This document shows positions 6,461 to 14,848 of a stretch of 58,095 bases of DNA, piece after piece (position 1 is the first letter of the stretch; every line of letters starts with the position of its first letter). Origin of the DNA: DATDCV01 sp036524155 (GTDB taxonomy: Bacteria; Verrucomicrobiota; Verrucomicrobiia; Limisphaerales; UBA8199); assembly GCA_036524155.1 (NCBI GenBank), contig DATDCV010000388.1, forward strand, positions 1-58,095, given 5' to 3'. Position numbers and translations under genes: made by a program. The notes beneath the pieces were generated by a model. It did no database searches, was not told the DNA's origin, and saw only the letters and a list, made by a program, of their open reading frames with translations.

Positions 6461-9400
6461 CTATTTCTTTTCCGGCGGCAGGTCCCGGAAAACCGGCGGC
6501 GCATTCGTGCGCGTGGCGGAGTCCGGCGACAGGAGGTTCTTGATCGTGCGGAGGGGACGGAAAGGCATCAAGACCAGCTTGGGAACGATATAGACCGGAT
6601 CGAGCTTCGGGTCTGACAACGTCCCGGTCACCCTGTATTCGAACATTTTGGTCACCGGCCAGAGCACCGTGCTCACGATCGGGCCCACCAGCCAGACATC
6701 CCGCAGCAGTTCGGCTTCGACGCGCGCCTTCAGCCGGCTTTCGAAATCGACCGTCCCACGGTAGCGCAACCGCACGGCCGCGGAGCGGATTTCCAGGTCG
6801 GTGGAATGAATGACGCCGTCGGTGATCGTGAACGTGCTGGTCCCTTCTCCCGCCCGAAAATTGCCCAGGCCGGGAGCAATCCCGTTCAACACCGGTGAAA
6901 AGATGCCGAAAATGGGAATGTCCCAGAGCAAGCCGTCCCGGAGCTCGGCGTTGCCATAGCCGAACACGGTGGTCCAGGATTTGGTGTTGGCCTGGGTGAT
7001 GGTGACCGAGCCGCTGACCCAGCCTTCGAGGTGGTTGGTGCCCGGGGACAGGTCCGTCATGAGCTCGTGCAGCAATGTGTTGGTGGTCGTCAGGGTGAAT
7101 TTGAAGTCGGTCCCTTGTTTGGGCGGAAGGAAACTAAACTCGGCCGAACCGGCGGCCTTTCCATCATAGAGATCCATACGCATATCCTGCAAAAACAGCC
7201 GCAGACCCGCCCAATGGACATGCCCTGCGATGTGCGGGAGGTGGAACTTCCACCAACTGAACGGCCCGCCCTCCAGCAGAAAGTGCAGGTCGGCCCCCTC
7301 TTCGCCGTGCATCGGGATGATGCCATAAACGCGGGCGGCGGGCGGCGTGTCGAAATGGTAAGGCTCAATGCTCTGTCCGATCTTGGGGCCGATGGCGTTG
7401 GCAATCGCCATGGGATCGAAGCTGCTGACCCCGTTAGTGAGGTAAACCAATTGCGCGTTGAAGTCAGCCGTGAGCCCATCGGCGCTGGCCTGCTGCGCGC
7501 CGCGCTGCACCCGGGGATGATAGATCTGGAGCACGCGGTTGGTGTAATCGACGCTGGTTTCAAGCCAATCGGCCGGCTGACCCCGGAACGAAAAGTTAGT
7601 CAGCGCGAGGTGGCCGGTAAACCCGGTCCGCTCCGGCTCACGCGACCGGCCCCAGAACTGGCAATCAATCACCGGCGGGTTCATTAGGCTAACCAGCTCG
7701 AGCCCGCGTTGCGCTTCCTGCGTCAGCAACGGGTAGAAGGCCCGCAAGTCCGCGCTGCTGTTGATGTGCCAGTAGAAATCCCTGGTTCGGTCGTCGGCTT
7801 TGTGTTCCGCCCGGACCGGGCCACCGGGCGTCTCCAGCGCAAGATCCGGCAGGTGCCAGCACTGATTGGAGTAGAAGAATTGTGAATGGGCGCTTTTGAC
7901 CTGGACCTGGCGAAAGGCGGCGTCGGCCAGGCTGAACTCGCCGGCCAGGGCAAGTGTCGGCTGTACTTCGCCGCGCCAGTCCGGCCGGCTGTTGGTCCAG
8001 GCAGGCAGGACCACCTCGCCCCGCGCGGCCACCCGCGGCGGCGAGGTCCAGGCGAGCTGGGCCAGCCAGCGGCGCGCGGCCTCGGGCAACAAAGACTCAA
8101 TCTGATGCGGGTCCAGGTCGGAAGTGACGTCGGCCCGCAGCCGGCGCGATTCAACGCTCAGGTCCGCCTGGGCGGAAACGCCGCCGGCCGGCAGCCTCAC
8201 GTCGAGGTTCGTCACGATTAGTTGCGGCGCGCGCCAACTCCCCGCGCAGGCGATCGCTTCGCTCAAAAGATCCTGTGCGTGCACCCGGGCCAGGCGGCAG
8301 TGCCAGGCCAGCGCATAGGGCTGGTAGTTCGTCCACCAGCCCCACGATTCATCGCCGCCCGGCAATTCGCCGGCGGGCGGGCGGACCAGCGTGCCTGCCA
8401 CTTCGACCCGTTGCGCGCTCCCCCATTTGGTCCGGGCCTCCTCGCATTCGAAGCGTCCGTCACCGGAAAGCGGCACCGGGTTGGTGATGGCATGCACCCA
8501 GGTGGCGGAGAAAACCGCGTTGGTGGCGCTGGCCCAACGGGTGTGCGCCCTGGCGGCGGATAGTTTCAGCTCGCCGCCAACCAGGTTGGTTTGCGTTTCC
8601 GCCGAGGTTAGCACGACGTCCAAATGCAGGTTGGTCACCGTTGCCCAGCGCGTCTGCGCGCTCGCTGCCTCCAGGGAAATGTCGGCGCGCGTGTTGCCGT
8701 TGGTGTCAGCCGGCAGCAGCCGCACGGTAAATCTCCCCGCGGCAAGCGTTCCCCACGGAGTTTCCGCCCCCGCCGCCCCGACCGCGAGCCGGACGGTAAA
8801 GCTTTGCAAATCCCGAGCGTCGCCCCGCACATTGAGCCTGAGCTCCGGCGGAGAGGGAAAGCGAATTTCGTCCAGCGCCTCCGCCACCTTTTGCAGCCGG
8901 CGTTGCCAGGCGCGCGAAGCGGCCGGCTCGGTGCGCTGGCCGTGGAAAAACTCCCAGTCGCCGACCGAAGAGGCGTTGGTGACCAGGCCGAACAACTGGA
9001 TTCTGGCGCCGCCGAAGTTGGCGCGGAAGTTGTCCAGGGCCCATTGGTCGTCCGGCAAAAAGCGCAGCCGCGTCTGGATATCGTCGACGCGGAGCTGGCG
9101 CTCAGGAGCAGCCGTGCCTGGCAGCGGCACGAGCAGGTGGCCCTGGCTCAAGACCAGTTGATCCACTTGCAGCCGCAGGTGAGTCAAAGCCTTGAAATTC
9201 AAAAGAACCTGCACTTCGCCCAGTTCAAGTTCGGCCCCGGCCGGGTCGTCCGGGCGCCCGAAATGAACGTTTTCGGCGACGATTCCCTGGTACCAGCGCA
9301 GCCGCAGGCGCGAGAACTGCAGGTCGAGACCGCGGGCGCGCAGTTTCTCCAACAGGGGCTCTTTGATCACTCCGGGGAGGCCCACCTGGTTGAGATAAAT

Positions 9401-9514
9401 CAACCCGCCCAACAGCAGCAGCACGCACAGCCAAACCGCGATCCGGAATCGGCGGAAATAGACCCGGCAGGTCCCCCAGAAGCCGCGGGCTGGCCTGGCT
9501 GGGTTTGGGGTCAC
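6461..9514 (-). CDS. AsmA-like envelope protein
   Basis: 1017 residues. One N-terminal membrane helix (about 24-43, IAVWLCVLLLLGGLIYLNQVG) is followed by a very long beta-rich periplasmic part. The C-terminal third (LEGWVSGSVTITQANTKSWTTVFGYGNAELRDGLLWDIPIFG, AGEGTSTFTITDGVIHSTDLEI, then VTGTLSDPKLDPVYIVP) matches the AsmA/YhdP/TamB type, whose members form bridges that move phospholipids between inner and outer membrane. The start is GTG 9514, overlapping the TGA of the DUF4340 gene (GTGA), so translation is probably coupled. It is the last gene of the ABC/Gld operon. A direct role in lipid transport is inferred from family only. Confidence 0.8.
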   Translation of the reverse strand: MTPNPARPARGFWGTCRVYFRRFRIAVWLCVLLLLGGLIYLNQVGLPGVIKEPLLEKLRARGLDLQFSRLRLRWYQGIVAENVHFGRPDDPAGAELELGEVQVLLNFKALTHLRLQVDQLVLSQGHLLVPLPGTAAPERQLRVDDIQTRLRFLPDDQWALDNFRANFGGARIQLFGLVTNASSVGDWEFFHGQRTEPAASRAWQRRLQKVAEALDEIRFPSPPELRLNVRGDARDLQSFTVRLAVGAAGAETPWGTLAAGRFTVRLLPADTNGNTRADISLEAASAQTRWATVTNLHLDVVLTSAETQTNLVGGELKLSAARAHTRWASATNAVFSATWVHAITNPVPLSGDGRFECEEARTKWGSAQRVEVAGTLVRPPAGELPGGDESWGWWTNYQPYALAWHCRLARVHAQDLLSEAIACAGSWRAPQLIVTNLDVRLPAGGVSAQADLSVESRRLRADVTSDLDPHQIESLLPEAARRWLAQLAWTSPPRVAARGEVVLPAWTNSRPDWRGEVQPTLALAGEFSLADAAFRQVQVKSAHSQFFYSNQCWHLPDLALETPGGPVRAEHKADDRTRDFYWHINSSADLRAFYPLLTQEAQRGLELVSLMNPPVIDCQFWGRSREPERTGFTGHLALTNFSFRGQPADWLETSVDYTNRVLQIYHPRVQRGAQQASADGLTADFNAQLVYLTNGVSSFDPMAIANAIGPKIGQSIEPYHFDTPPAARVYGIIPMHGEEGADLHFLLEGGPFSWWKFHLPHIAGHVHWAGLRLFLQDMRMDLYDGKAAGSAEFSFLPPKQGTDFKFTLTTTNTLLHELMTDLSPGTNHLEGWVSGSVTITQANTKSWTTVFGYGNAELRDGLLWDIPIFGIFSPVLNGIAPGLGNFRAGEGTSTFTITDGVIHSTDLEIRSAAVRLRYRGTVDFESRLKARVEAELLRDVWLVGPIVSTVLWPVTKMFEYRVTGTLSDPKLDPVYIVPKLVLMPFRPLRTIKNLLSPDSATRTNAPPVFRDLPPEKK

Positions 9515-11310
9515 GGAATGGAGAGGTAACTCGCGACGTCCCGGTAGAGAATCCAGGAGAACTCAAACACCCGGTATTCCCCGTCCAGAACCACCCCCGC
9601 GTAGCGGTTCGTCGAGGGCGCTTCTTTGCCAAAGTCGATCGTCGCCTGGTCGCCGTTCCGGAGCTTGACCGTGATCTGGAAGGCGCCTTCCGGCAGCCCA
9701 TAACCCTGCTGTGCCTGTTCCCCCACCGCCACCCAGCCTACCGCCGGGGTCTGGACCAGCCCGCGCACCGTCTCTTCGACCGCCAGATCGTTGATGATCC
9801 CCTGGGAGCCCGGCGCGAACGACCACCGGTGCGACGCCGCCCGGATGAGCTCCCGGGTCTTGCCTCGTTGGCGGATCACCAGGCCGGCGACCTCATCAGG
9901 GGTGAACCGCCAGAATCTGCGGTCGCGGAACTGCCAGGCCTTCGAGGGGAGACTCCAGAAATCGTTCGTCGCGATGGAGTAAACGGAGCTTTCGTCGGGC
10001 CTCCAGACGAACACTTTTTCGGGCTGATTGGTGACCAGGCCAAAACTAAGCTCCGCGATGACGCTGTTGGAGGCCAGGGAGGGCGAACTCGAGGGAGCGG
10101 CCTTCACAATGTACTGTCGGGCCGGCTTGGCCAATCCGAACTGGGGCAGGTCGGGAGCGTTAACGACATCTTTGATGAACTGGACGATCTGAAGGCCGGT
10201 CAAAGAACCAAGGAAATCCAGCACCAGCGCGTTATCGATGGGGAAGTCCGCGGGCGCCACCCGCCAGGTGTTGTTGCTTTGCCACAGCAGCGAAAAAGTT
10301 TCGTCCCCGCGAATCTCAACCGTGGCGATCGGCAGGGCCGAAGTGAGGAGGTGATGATCGCGGAAGTCGTTGACTGAACCACTGCGCCAGGAGGAGAGCG
10401 CTTCGCCATCCACGGCGACGACGCTGGGAAATCCCAGGCGGCGTGCGTAAACCTGGTTGGTCGCCGTGGGGACGGTCTTTCCGATTTGCAGCACGGTGAG
10501 GACGTTCGTGCCCGACCCGAGCGACACCTCAAGTGCCGGCTGGGCCAGCCCCAGGCTCTCCAGGTCCGTTTTGGGATCGTCGGCCACGAATTCCCGGACC
10601 TGGAGGTGCTCCAGCTTGCCCAGCGCGTCCTGTATCCTGGCGTTGTCAGCCCGGACGGAGTTTAGCGGCCACACCATCCGCCACAAATTATTGGAATCGC
10701 GCTGAAGCACAAAAGCCCTCGAACTGTTGGTAACCGCCAGCCGGTCAAAGCCGCGGAGGTCGGCCGGAAGCACCGAGGTGTCGCGCCAGGCGTTGGCGGA
10801 TTTGGGCAGGAACCCCAGCCAGGCGGCGTCAGTCACATAAACCGCCTCGCGCCCGACGACCCGGACAAAAACCTGGTCGCCCGGGGTGGTCATCGCACCA
10901 ACCAACAGCGTTGCCCGGTAGTCGGGCTGCTGGATCACAATGGAGGCCTGGGGCGTTACGAAGCCGTAGTCTTCGTCGGCGCGAGGCCGGCCACGCAGTT
11001 CGACGGCCGTGATGACAGTCGCAGCCCGGAGCCCTTCCAGCGCCGCTACCAGCCGATCCACATTCGTCGATTGCGCGGGATAAACCAGCGGCTGCGTCAG
11101 TTGCCACCCGCCGTTAGTGCGCTCGGCCCGAATCCCCAGCGGATGGGTTGCCGGCCGCACCTGGACCGCCGCCACCGAGCTCGCGCTGACCTCGGGCAAA
11201 ATCCGGGCTGGCCCGGAAACCGGCGCCGGCTGGTGGCGCTGAAAAAAGAAGATGAAGGCAAAAAGCCCCGCGGCGAGGATCACCCAAAACCATATATGAC
11301 GCGGGCTCAT
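9511..11310 (-). CDS. DUF4340 domain protein of the ABC/Gld operon
   Basis: 599 residues. One N-terminal membrane helix (about 6-24, WFWVILAAGLFAFIFFFQ) precedes a long soluble region holding DUF4340-type repeats: strands that begin WQLTQPLVYPAQSTNVDRLVAALEGL and VWPLNSVRADNARIQDALGKLEHLQV, and later WRVAPADFPIDNALVLDFLGSLTGL. The family is routinely encoded directly after GldG-type proteins in ABC-2 operons, as here (15 nt after the GldG stop), and is thought to act outside the membrane with them. The molecular role is unknown. It overlaps the AsmA-like gene by 4 bases. Confidence 0.85.
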   Translation of the reverse strand: MSPRHIWFWVILAAGLFAFIFFFQRHQPAPVSGPARILPEVSASSVAAVQVRPATHPLGIRAERTNGGWQLTQPLVYPAQSTNVDRLVAALEGLRAATVITAVELRGRPRADEDYGFVTPQASIVIQQPDYRATLLVGAMTTPGDQVFVRVVGREAVYVTDAAWLGFLPKSANAWRDTSVLPADLRGFDRLAVTNSSRAFVLQRDSNNLWRMVWPLNSVRADNARIQDALGKLEHLQVREFVADDPKTDLESLGLAQPALEVSLGSGTNVLTVLQIGKTVPTATNQVYARRLGFPSVVAVDGEALSSWRSGSVNDFRDHHLLTSALPIATVEIRGDETFSLLWQSNNTWRVAPADFPIDNALVLDFLGSLTGLQIVQFIKDVVNAPDLPQFGLAKPARQYIVKAAPSSSPSLASNSVIAELSFGLVTNQPEKVFVWRPDESSVYSIATNDFWSLPSKAWQFRDRRFWRFTPDEVAGLVIRQRGKTRELIRAASHRWSFAPGSQGIINDLAVEETVRGLVQTPAVGWVAVGEQAQQGYGLPEGAFQITVKLRNGDQATIDFGKEAPSTNRYAGVVLDGEYRVFEFSWILYRDVASYLSIP

Positions 11311-11325
11311 GCCGGCACGGAATAC

Positions 11326-12813
11326 TCAGGTGCGGCGGCGGAGCCACACCAGGCCGCCGATCGCCAGCACCGCGCCCGGCATGCCGCCCAGCAATATCCA
11401 TTTAGCCGCGTTGAGCTGGGTCTTGGTCATCAGCAACCGGTAAGTGGTCACCGGGCGCGGCCCGAGGTCCTCGAGCAATTGCGGCCGGTCCAGCAGCCAA
11501 TTGACCGCGTAGCCCGCAAAGTCGCGGTTGGCGCCCGACACGATCAACTGGTTGTCCAGGAACGTGGAGTCCCCCACGACAATCATTCGCGCGTTGCCGC
11601 GCTCGGTGACGACCCCTTTGATGGCGCCCTTTTCGACCGCCACCGCCAGGGGGAACACCTTGTGTTCGGTCGGCGCCGATTTCAAGAACGCCTTCGGCCC
11701 CGAAAACGCCAACTCCTCGACCTGCGGAGCGTCTACCCCTTGCGGCCGGGAACGCAGCCTGCCGACCGCCCGCGGCAGCACTAATTGAATCGCCGAGTTC
11801 AGCAGCGGATTCACCACCGGGTGCGTGTGGCTGAAATCCTGCACAATGACGTCCGCCTTCGCGCTGTTACGCTCCGGGTCCTCGACGATGTTGGTGGCGA
11901 CCTCCACCCCCCACGTGGCCAGCAGTGTCTCAAGCCCGATCGGACCGTGGGGCAGCGAAAGGTAGTTGAACAGCGCCAGCACCCGTCCGCCCTGGGTCAG
12001 ATACTGGTCAATCTTTTCCAGCTCGGTTTCGGTCAGCGCAACCTTCGGCCCCGCCACCACCAGCAGGTTGCAGTCGGCGGGCACATTGGTGCCCAGCAAC
12101 GAGAGCGGTTCCGCCCGCACATAATTCTCGTTGAGCAGCGAAACGAATTTGCGGTAGCCGAGATCGCTCTCGCTGTTCTCATAATCATGTTCGCCGTGGC
12201 CGCTCAGAAAGTAGGCCTTGATGGGCTTGGGGCTGGTGACCGCCAGCAACGTCGCGGTGAAGGCGCGCTCGCCCTCGAAACTGACCGGGATGCGGCTGAA
12301 CTCGCGTTCCTTGGCGCCCGGAACCTGCTCCAGGACGTACTTCGTGAGCGCGGTGCCGTCCACCGGTTTGACGCCCCGGCCTTCGCAATCGAAGATCACC
12401 AGGTTCTTGGCGCTCGGCGCGGCCAGGAACTTGTAGGTCGCTTTCAATTGCTGAGCCGTGCCCGGGTCGAGCCGGTAATCGACGGCCCGGAGGGTGATGC
12501 GCGGGTTGCGCAGGTGGTACTCGTTCAGGAGCTCCAGGATCGTGCTGTAGAACAGGTCGTCCTTGTCGTAATAAAGCGTCACCTTGACCTGGTTGGTCAT
12601 CGTCTCGAGGAACTTGAGCGTGCGGGCCGAGAGCGGGAATTTGGTTTGGGTGCTCAGGTGCAGGCGTACCGGGCGCCGGGGATAGTTGCGGATCACGTAG
12701 TTCGCCATCACCACCACGGCGAATACCAGCGCCAGGACGAGTCCCACCTGCAGGCCGATGCCCCATTTGCGGTAGGGTGAGAAGCTGGGTTTGGATGTGG
12801 GTTCGGCGGCCAT
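11326..12813 (-). CDS. GldG-type ABC transporter auxiliary protein
   Basis: 495 residues. A membrane helix at about 18-42 (GIGLQVGLVLALVFAVVVMANYVI) and another at the C-terminus (about 468-490) bracket a large extracytoplasmic domain. Seen: FLETMTNQVKVTLYYDKDD, YFLSGHGEHDYEN, NLLVVAGPKVALTETELEKIDQYLTQGGRVLALF and MIVVGDSTFLDN, which is the usual order of the GldG/ABC-2 auxiliary family. In Bacteroidota gliding, GldG works with GldA (ATPase) and GldF (permease); outside that phylum the substrate is unknown. It starts one base after the permease stop (TAA-C-ATG). Confidence 0.87.
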   Translation of the reverse strand: MAAEPTSKPSFSPYRKWGIGLQVGLVLALVFAVVVMANYVIRNYPRRPVRLHLSTQTKFPLSARTLKFLETMTNQVKVTLYYDKDDLFYSTILELLNEYHLRNPRITLRAVDYRLDPGTAQQLKATYKFLAAPSAKNLVIFDCEGRGVKPVDGTALTKYVLEQVPGAKEREFSRIPVSFEGERAFTATLLAVTSPKPIKAYFLSGHGEHDYENSESDLGYRKFVSLLNENYVRAEPLSLLGTNVPADCNLLVVAGPKVALTETELEKIDQYLTQGGRVLALFNYLSLPHGPIGLETLLATWGVEVATNIVEDPERNSAKADVIVQDFSHTHPVVNPLLNSAIQLVLPRAVGRLRSRPQGVDAPQVEELAFSGPKAFLKSAPTEHKVFPLAVAVEKGAIKGVVTERGNARMIVVGDSTFLDNQLIVSGANRDFAGYAVNWLLDRPQLLEDLGPRPVTTYRLLMTKTQLNAAKWILLGGMPGAVLAIGGLVWLRRRT

Positions 12814-12814
12814 G

Positions 12815-13567
12815 TTATTTCCAGCGGCGGCTCTCCACGATGCGGAAGGTCAGGTAGAGGAAGAAGAAAGTCAGGCTGAGGTAAAGCACCAGGGTCCGGG
12901 TGTCGAGAATGCCGCGGGCGAAATCGTGCATCTGATCGAAGAACGCCAGCGCCGCCAGCGCCTGCGCCTGCCAGGTCGCCTGCACCGGGATATGGTCGGC
13001 CAGCACGCCGAGCAGAAAAAGGCTGAATCCAAACCCCAGGCTGACGATCGCGGCCGTGACCTGGCTGCGGGTCAGCGCCGAGGCGCAGCAGCCAATCGAA
13101 ATGAACAGGCAGCCCAGCAGCAGTATCCCGAGGTACGTGCTGCCCACCACCCCGAAGTCGAATCCCCCCGCATTGGACGTGTATTGCCGAACCACCAGCA
13201 GGCAACCCAGCAACGGCAGCCACATCACAAAATAAAACACCAGGCCGGCGGTGAACTTGGCCAGCACCACCTCCAGGTCCGTCACCGGCGCCGTCATCAG
13301 CGTTTCAAAAGTCCCGGTGAATTTTTCCAGCGAGAACAGCCGCATCGTGATCACCGGGGTCGAGAGCAGCAGAATGAACCAGAAGAACGGCGTCAGATAG
13401 AACAGCTCCGTAATCGGCATGGGGGTGGCGTCCTGCTGCAGTTTGACCAGCATGACGACGAAGCTGAAGCCCATGAGGAACATCGCCGCAGCGATGATCA
13501 CGTAGCCCGTCAGCGACAGAAAATAGGACGCCAGCTCCCGCCGCGTCAGGGTCCAATAAGCCTGCAT
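12815..13567 (-). CDS. ABC-2 type permease (GldF-like)
   Basis: 250 residues with six predicted membrane helices (first at about 19-42, last at about 222-243). It starts with QAYWTLTRRELASYFLSLTGYV, and the cytoplasmic stretch FSLEKFTGTFETLMTAPVTDLEVVLAKF is the typical ABC-2 coupling region; length and layout match GldF. The start ATG at 13567 overlaps the ATPase stop by one base (TGATG), so the frame to 14374 upstream is not part of the gene. It should form the membrane channel for the ATPase encoded just before it. Confidence 0.88.
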   Translation of the reverse strand: MQAYWTLTRRELASYFLSLTGYVIIAAAMFLMGFSFVVMLVKLQQDATPMPITELFYLTPFFWFILLLSTPVITMRLFSLEKFTGTFETLMTAPVTDLEVVLAKFTAGLVFYFVMWLPLLGCLLVVRQYTSNAGGFDFGVVGSTYLGILLLGCLFISIGCCASALTRSQVTAAIVSLGFGFSLFLLGVLADHIPVQATWQAQALAALAFFDQMHDFARGILDTRTLVLYLSLTFFFLYLTFRIVESRRWK

Positions 13568-14532
13568 CAGCCTTCCTCCTCCTCCTCCTCGGGGCGCGTC
13601 ACGCGCACGTAGATGTCCTCGAGCGAGTGGCGGTTCCGGGTCAGCTCGCGCAACACCCAGCCCTGCTCGCGGGCCAGCGCATACACCTGGGGCCGCAAGT
13701 CCAGGCCGTCCCGCGGGGTCAGCGCGCAGCGGAAGAAATCGCCCTCGGCGGGCGAGATGTCGAAGTGTTCGATCTCGGGTATCTGCGCCCAGCACTGCTG
13801 GAGGGCTTCGAGCGGCGCGGAGATTTCCGCCAGCACCTGACTGCTGCCGCTCATCAGCCGCTGGAGGTTTTCCGGAGTGTCCGCCGCCAGGATTTGGCCT
13901 TCGTACATGATGACCATCCGGTTGCAGGTCATCTCGGCCTCCGGCAGGATGTGAGTCGAGATGAGCACGGTGTGGGCCGAGGCGAGATTCTTGATGAGCT
14001 GCCGGACCGACCGGATTTGGTTGGGGTCGAGCCCAATGGTGGGTTCGTCGAGGATGATCAGCTCCGGTTCGTGGACGAGGGCATCGGCCAGGCCGACGCG
14101 CTGCCGGTAGCCTTTGGAAAGCTGGCCGATGATCCGGCGCGAAACCTCCGTCAAGACGCACTGTTCCATCACCGTGTCGGCGCGCTGCCGGGCCCGCCTG
14201 GCCCCCAGGCCCTTCAACCGTGCCCGGAATCTCAAATACTCCCGCACCCGCATGTCGGGATGGAGCGGATTGTTTTCGGGCATGTACCCGATCCGCCGGC
14301 GCACCTCGCGGGATTGGTGGAAGACATCCAGGCCCGCGATCCGCACCGTGCCCGAAGTGGCGGGAAGGTAGCACGCCAGGATCCGCATCGTGGTGCTCTT
14401 GCCGGCGCCGTTCGGGCCCAACAGGCCGACAATTTCCCCGCTCCTGACGGTGAAAGAAATATCCGATACCGCCGTGTGGCCGGCGTATCGTTTCGTCAGG
14501 TTCTCCACTTCTATCATCAAACCGTCACTCAT
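13567..14532 (-). CDS. ABC transporter ATPase (GldA-like)
   Basis: 321 residues. Walker A GPNGAGKST (about 40), Q-loop region GYMPENNPLHPDMRVREYL, signature LSKGYRQR, Walker B LIILDEPTIGLDP and switch His in LISTH are all present, followed by a C-terminal extension ending in a run of six Glu. It is first in the operon ATPase-permease-GldG-DUF4340-AsmA. The start ATG at 14532 is preferred; an internal ATG (MIEVENLTKRY) 15 bases later is possible. No promoter is obvious upstream; repeat copy 3 ends about 70 bases before the start. Confidence 0.9.
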   Translation of the reverse strand: MSDGLMIEVENLTKRYAGHTAVSDISFTVRSGEIVGLLGPNGAGKSTTMRILACYLPATSGTVRIAGLDVFHQSREVRRRIGYMPENNPLHPDMRVREYLRFRARLKGLGARRARQRADTVMEQCVLTEVSRRIIGQLSKGYRQRVGLADALVHEPELIILDEPTIGLDPNQIRSVRQLIKNLASAHTVLISTHILPEAEMTCNRMVIMYEGQILAADTPENLQRLMSGSSQVLAEISAPLEALQQCWAQIPEIEHFDISPAEGDFFRCALTPRDGLDLRPQVYALAREQGWVLRELTRNRHSLEDIYVRVTRPEEEEEEG

Positions 14533-14601
14533 CAATGCATCCCGGCATGAAGTCTAGCTAAACCACGCCAGCTTGAGCCAACAAAATAATCGCCCGAGGG
14601 T

Positions 14602-14712
14602 ATCGCCCCAGTCTTGGGTCGGAGCGCCGAGTTGCACTCGGCTTACACGCGGCCGCCGGCGTGCTTAAGCCGATTAAAAATCGGCGCTCCGACCCAAGAC
14701 TGAAGGGGCGCG
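14602..14712 (+). mobile_element. Palindromic MITE-like element, copy 3, with direct repeats
   Basis: Arms AGTCTTGGGTCGGAGCGCC and GGCGCTCCGACCCAAGACT are perfect complements; the outer part CGCCCC/GGGGCG also pairs. The two inner hairpins are as in copy 2. An 11-bp direct repeat CGCCCGAGGGT flanks it (14591-14601 and 14711-14721), read as a target-site duplication of 9-11 bp. It lies between the GldA-like gene and htrA. Confidence 0.85.
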
Positions 14713-14763
14713 CCCGAGGGTGCTGGAGGGTGCATCTCGATCTTTGTTTGGTTGCCGTCAAAA

Positions 14764-14802
14764 TTTCCCTTCACCCCGGCCCTCCTTAAGGAGAGCGTGA
14801 AC
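14764..14802 (+). repeat. Degenerate half copy of the 39.3-kb hairpin element
   Basis: The stretch TTCACCCCGGCCCTCC ... GGAGAGCGTGAA resembles one arm of the long palindrome at 39279-39411 but with a shortened middle and no second arm. It lies downstream of the htrA stop. No gene is seen between 14721 and 14848. Confidence 0.5.
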
Positions 14803-14848
14803 CATCGTCGGTCAGGATCTACAAGTGGCCCGTTGCTGGCGGCTGTGC

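Noticed and set aside
12815..14374. 519-residue reading of the permease frame
   Set aside because: The upstream two fifths overlap the ATPase gene in another frame and are Pro/Arg-rich; the TGATG junction at 13567 shows the true start.
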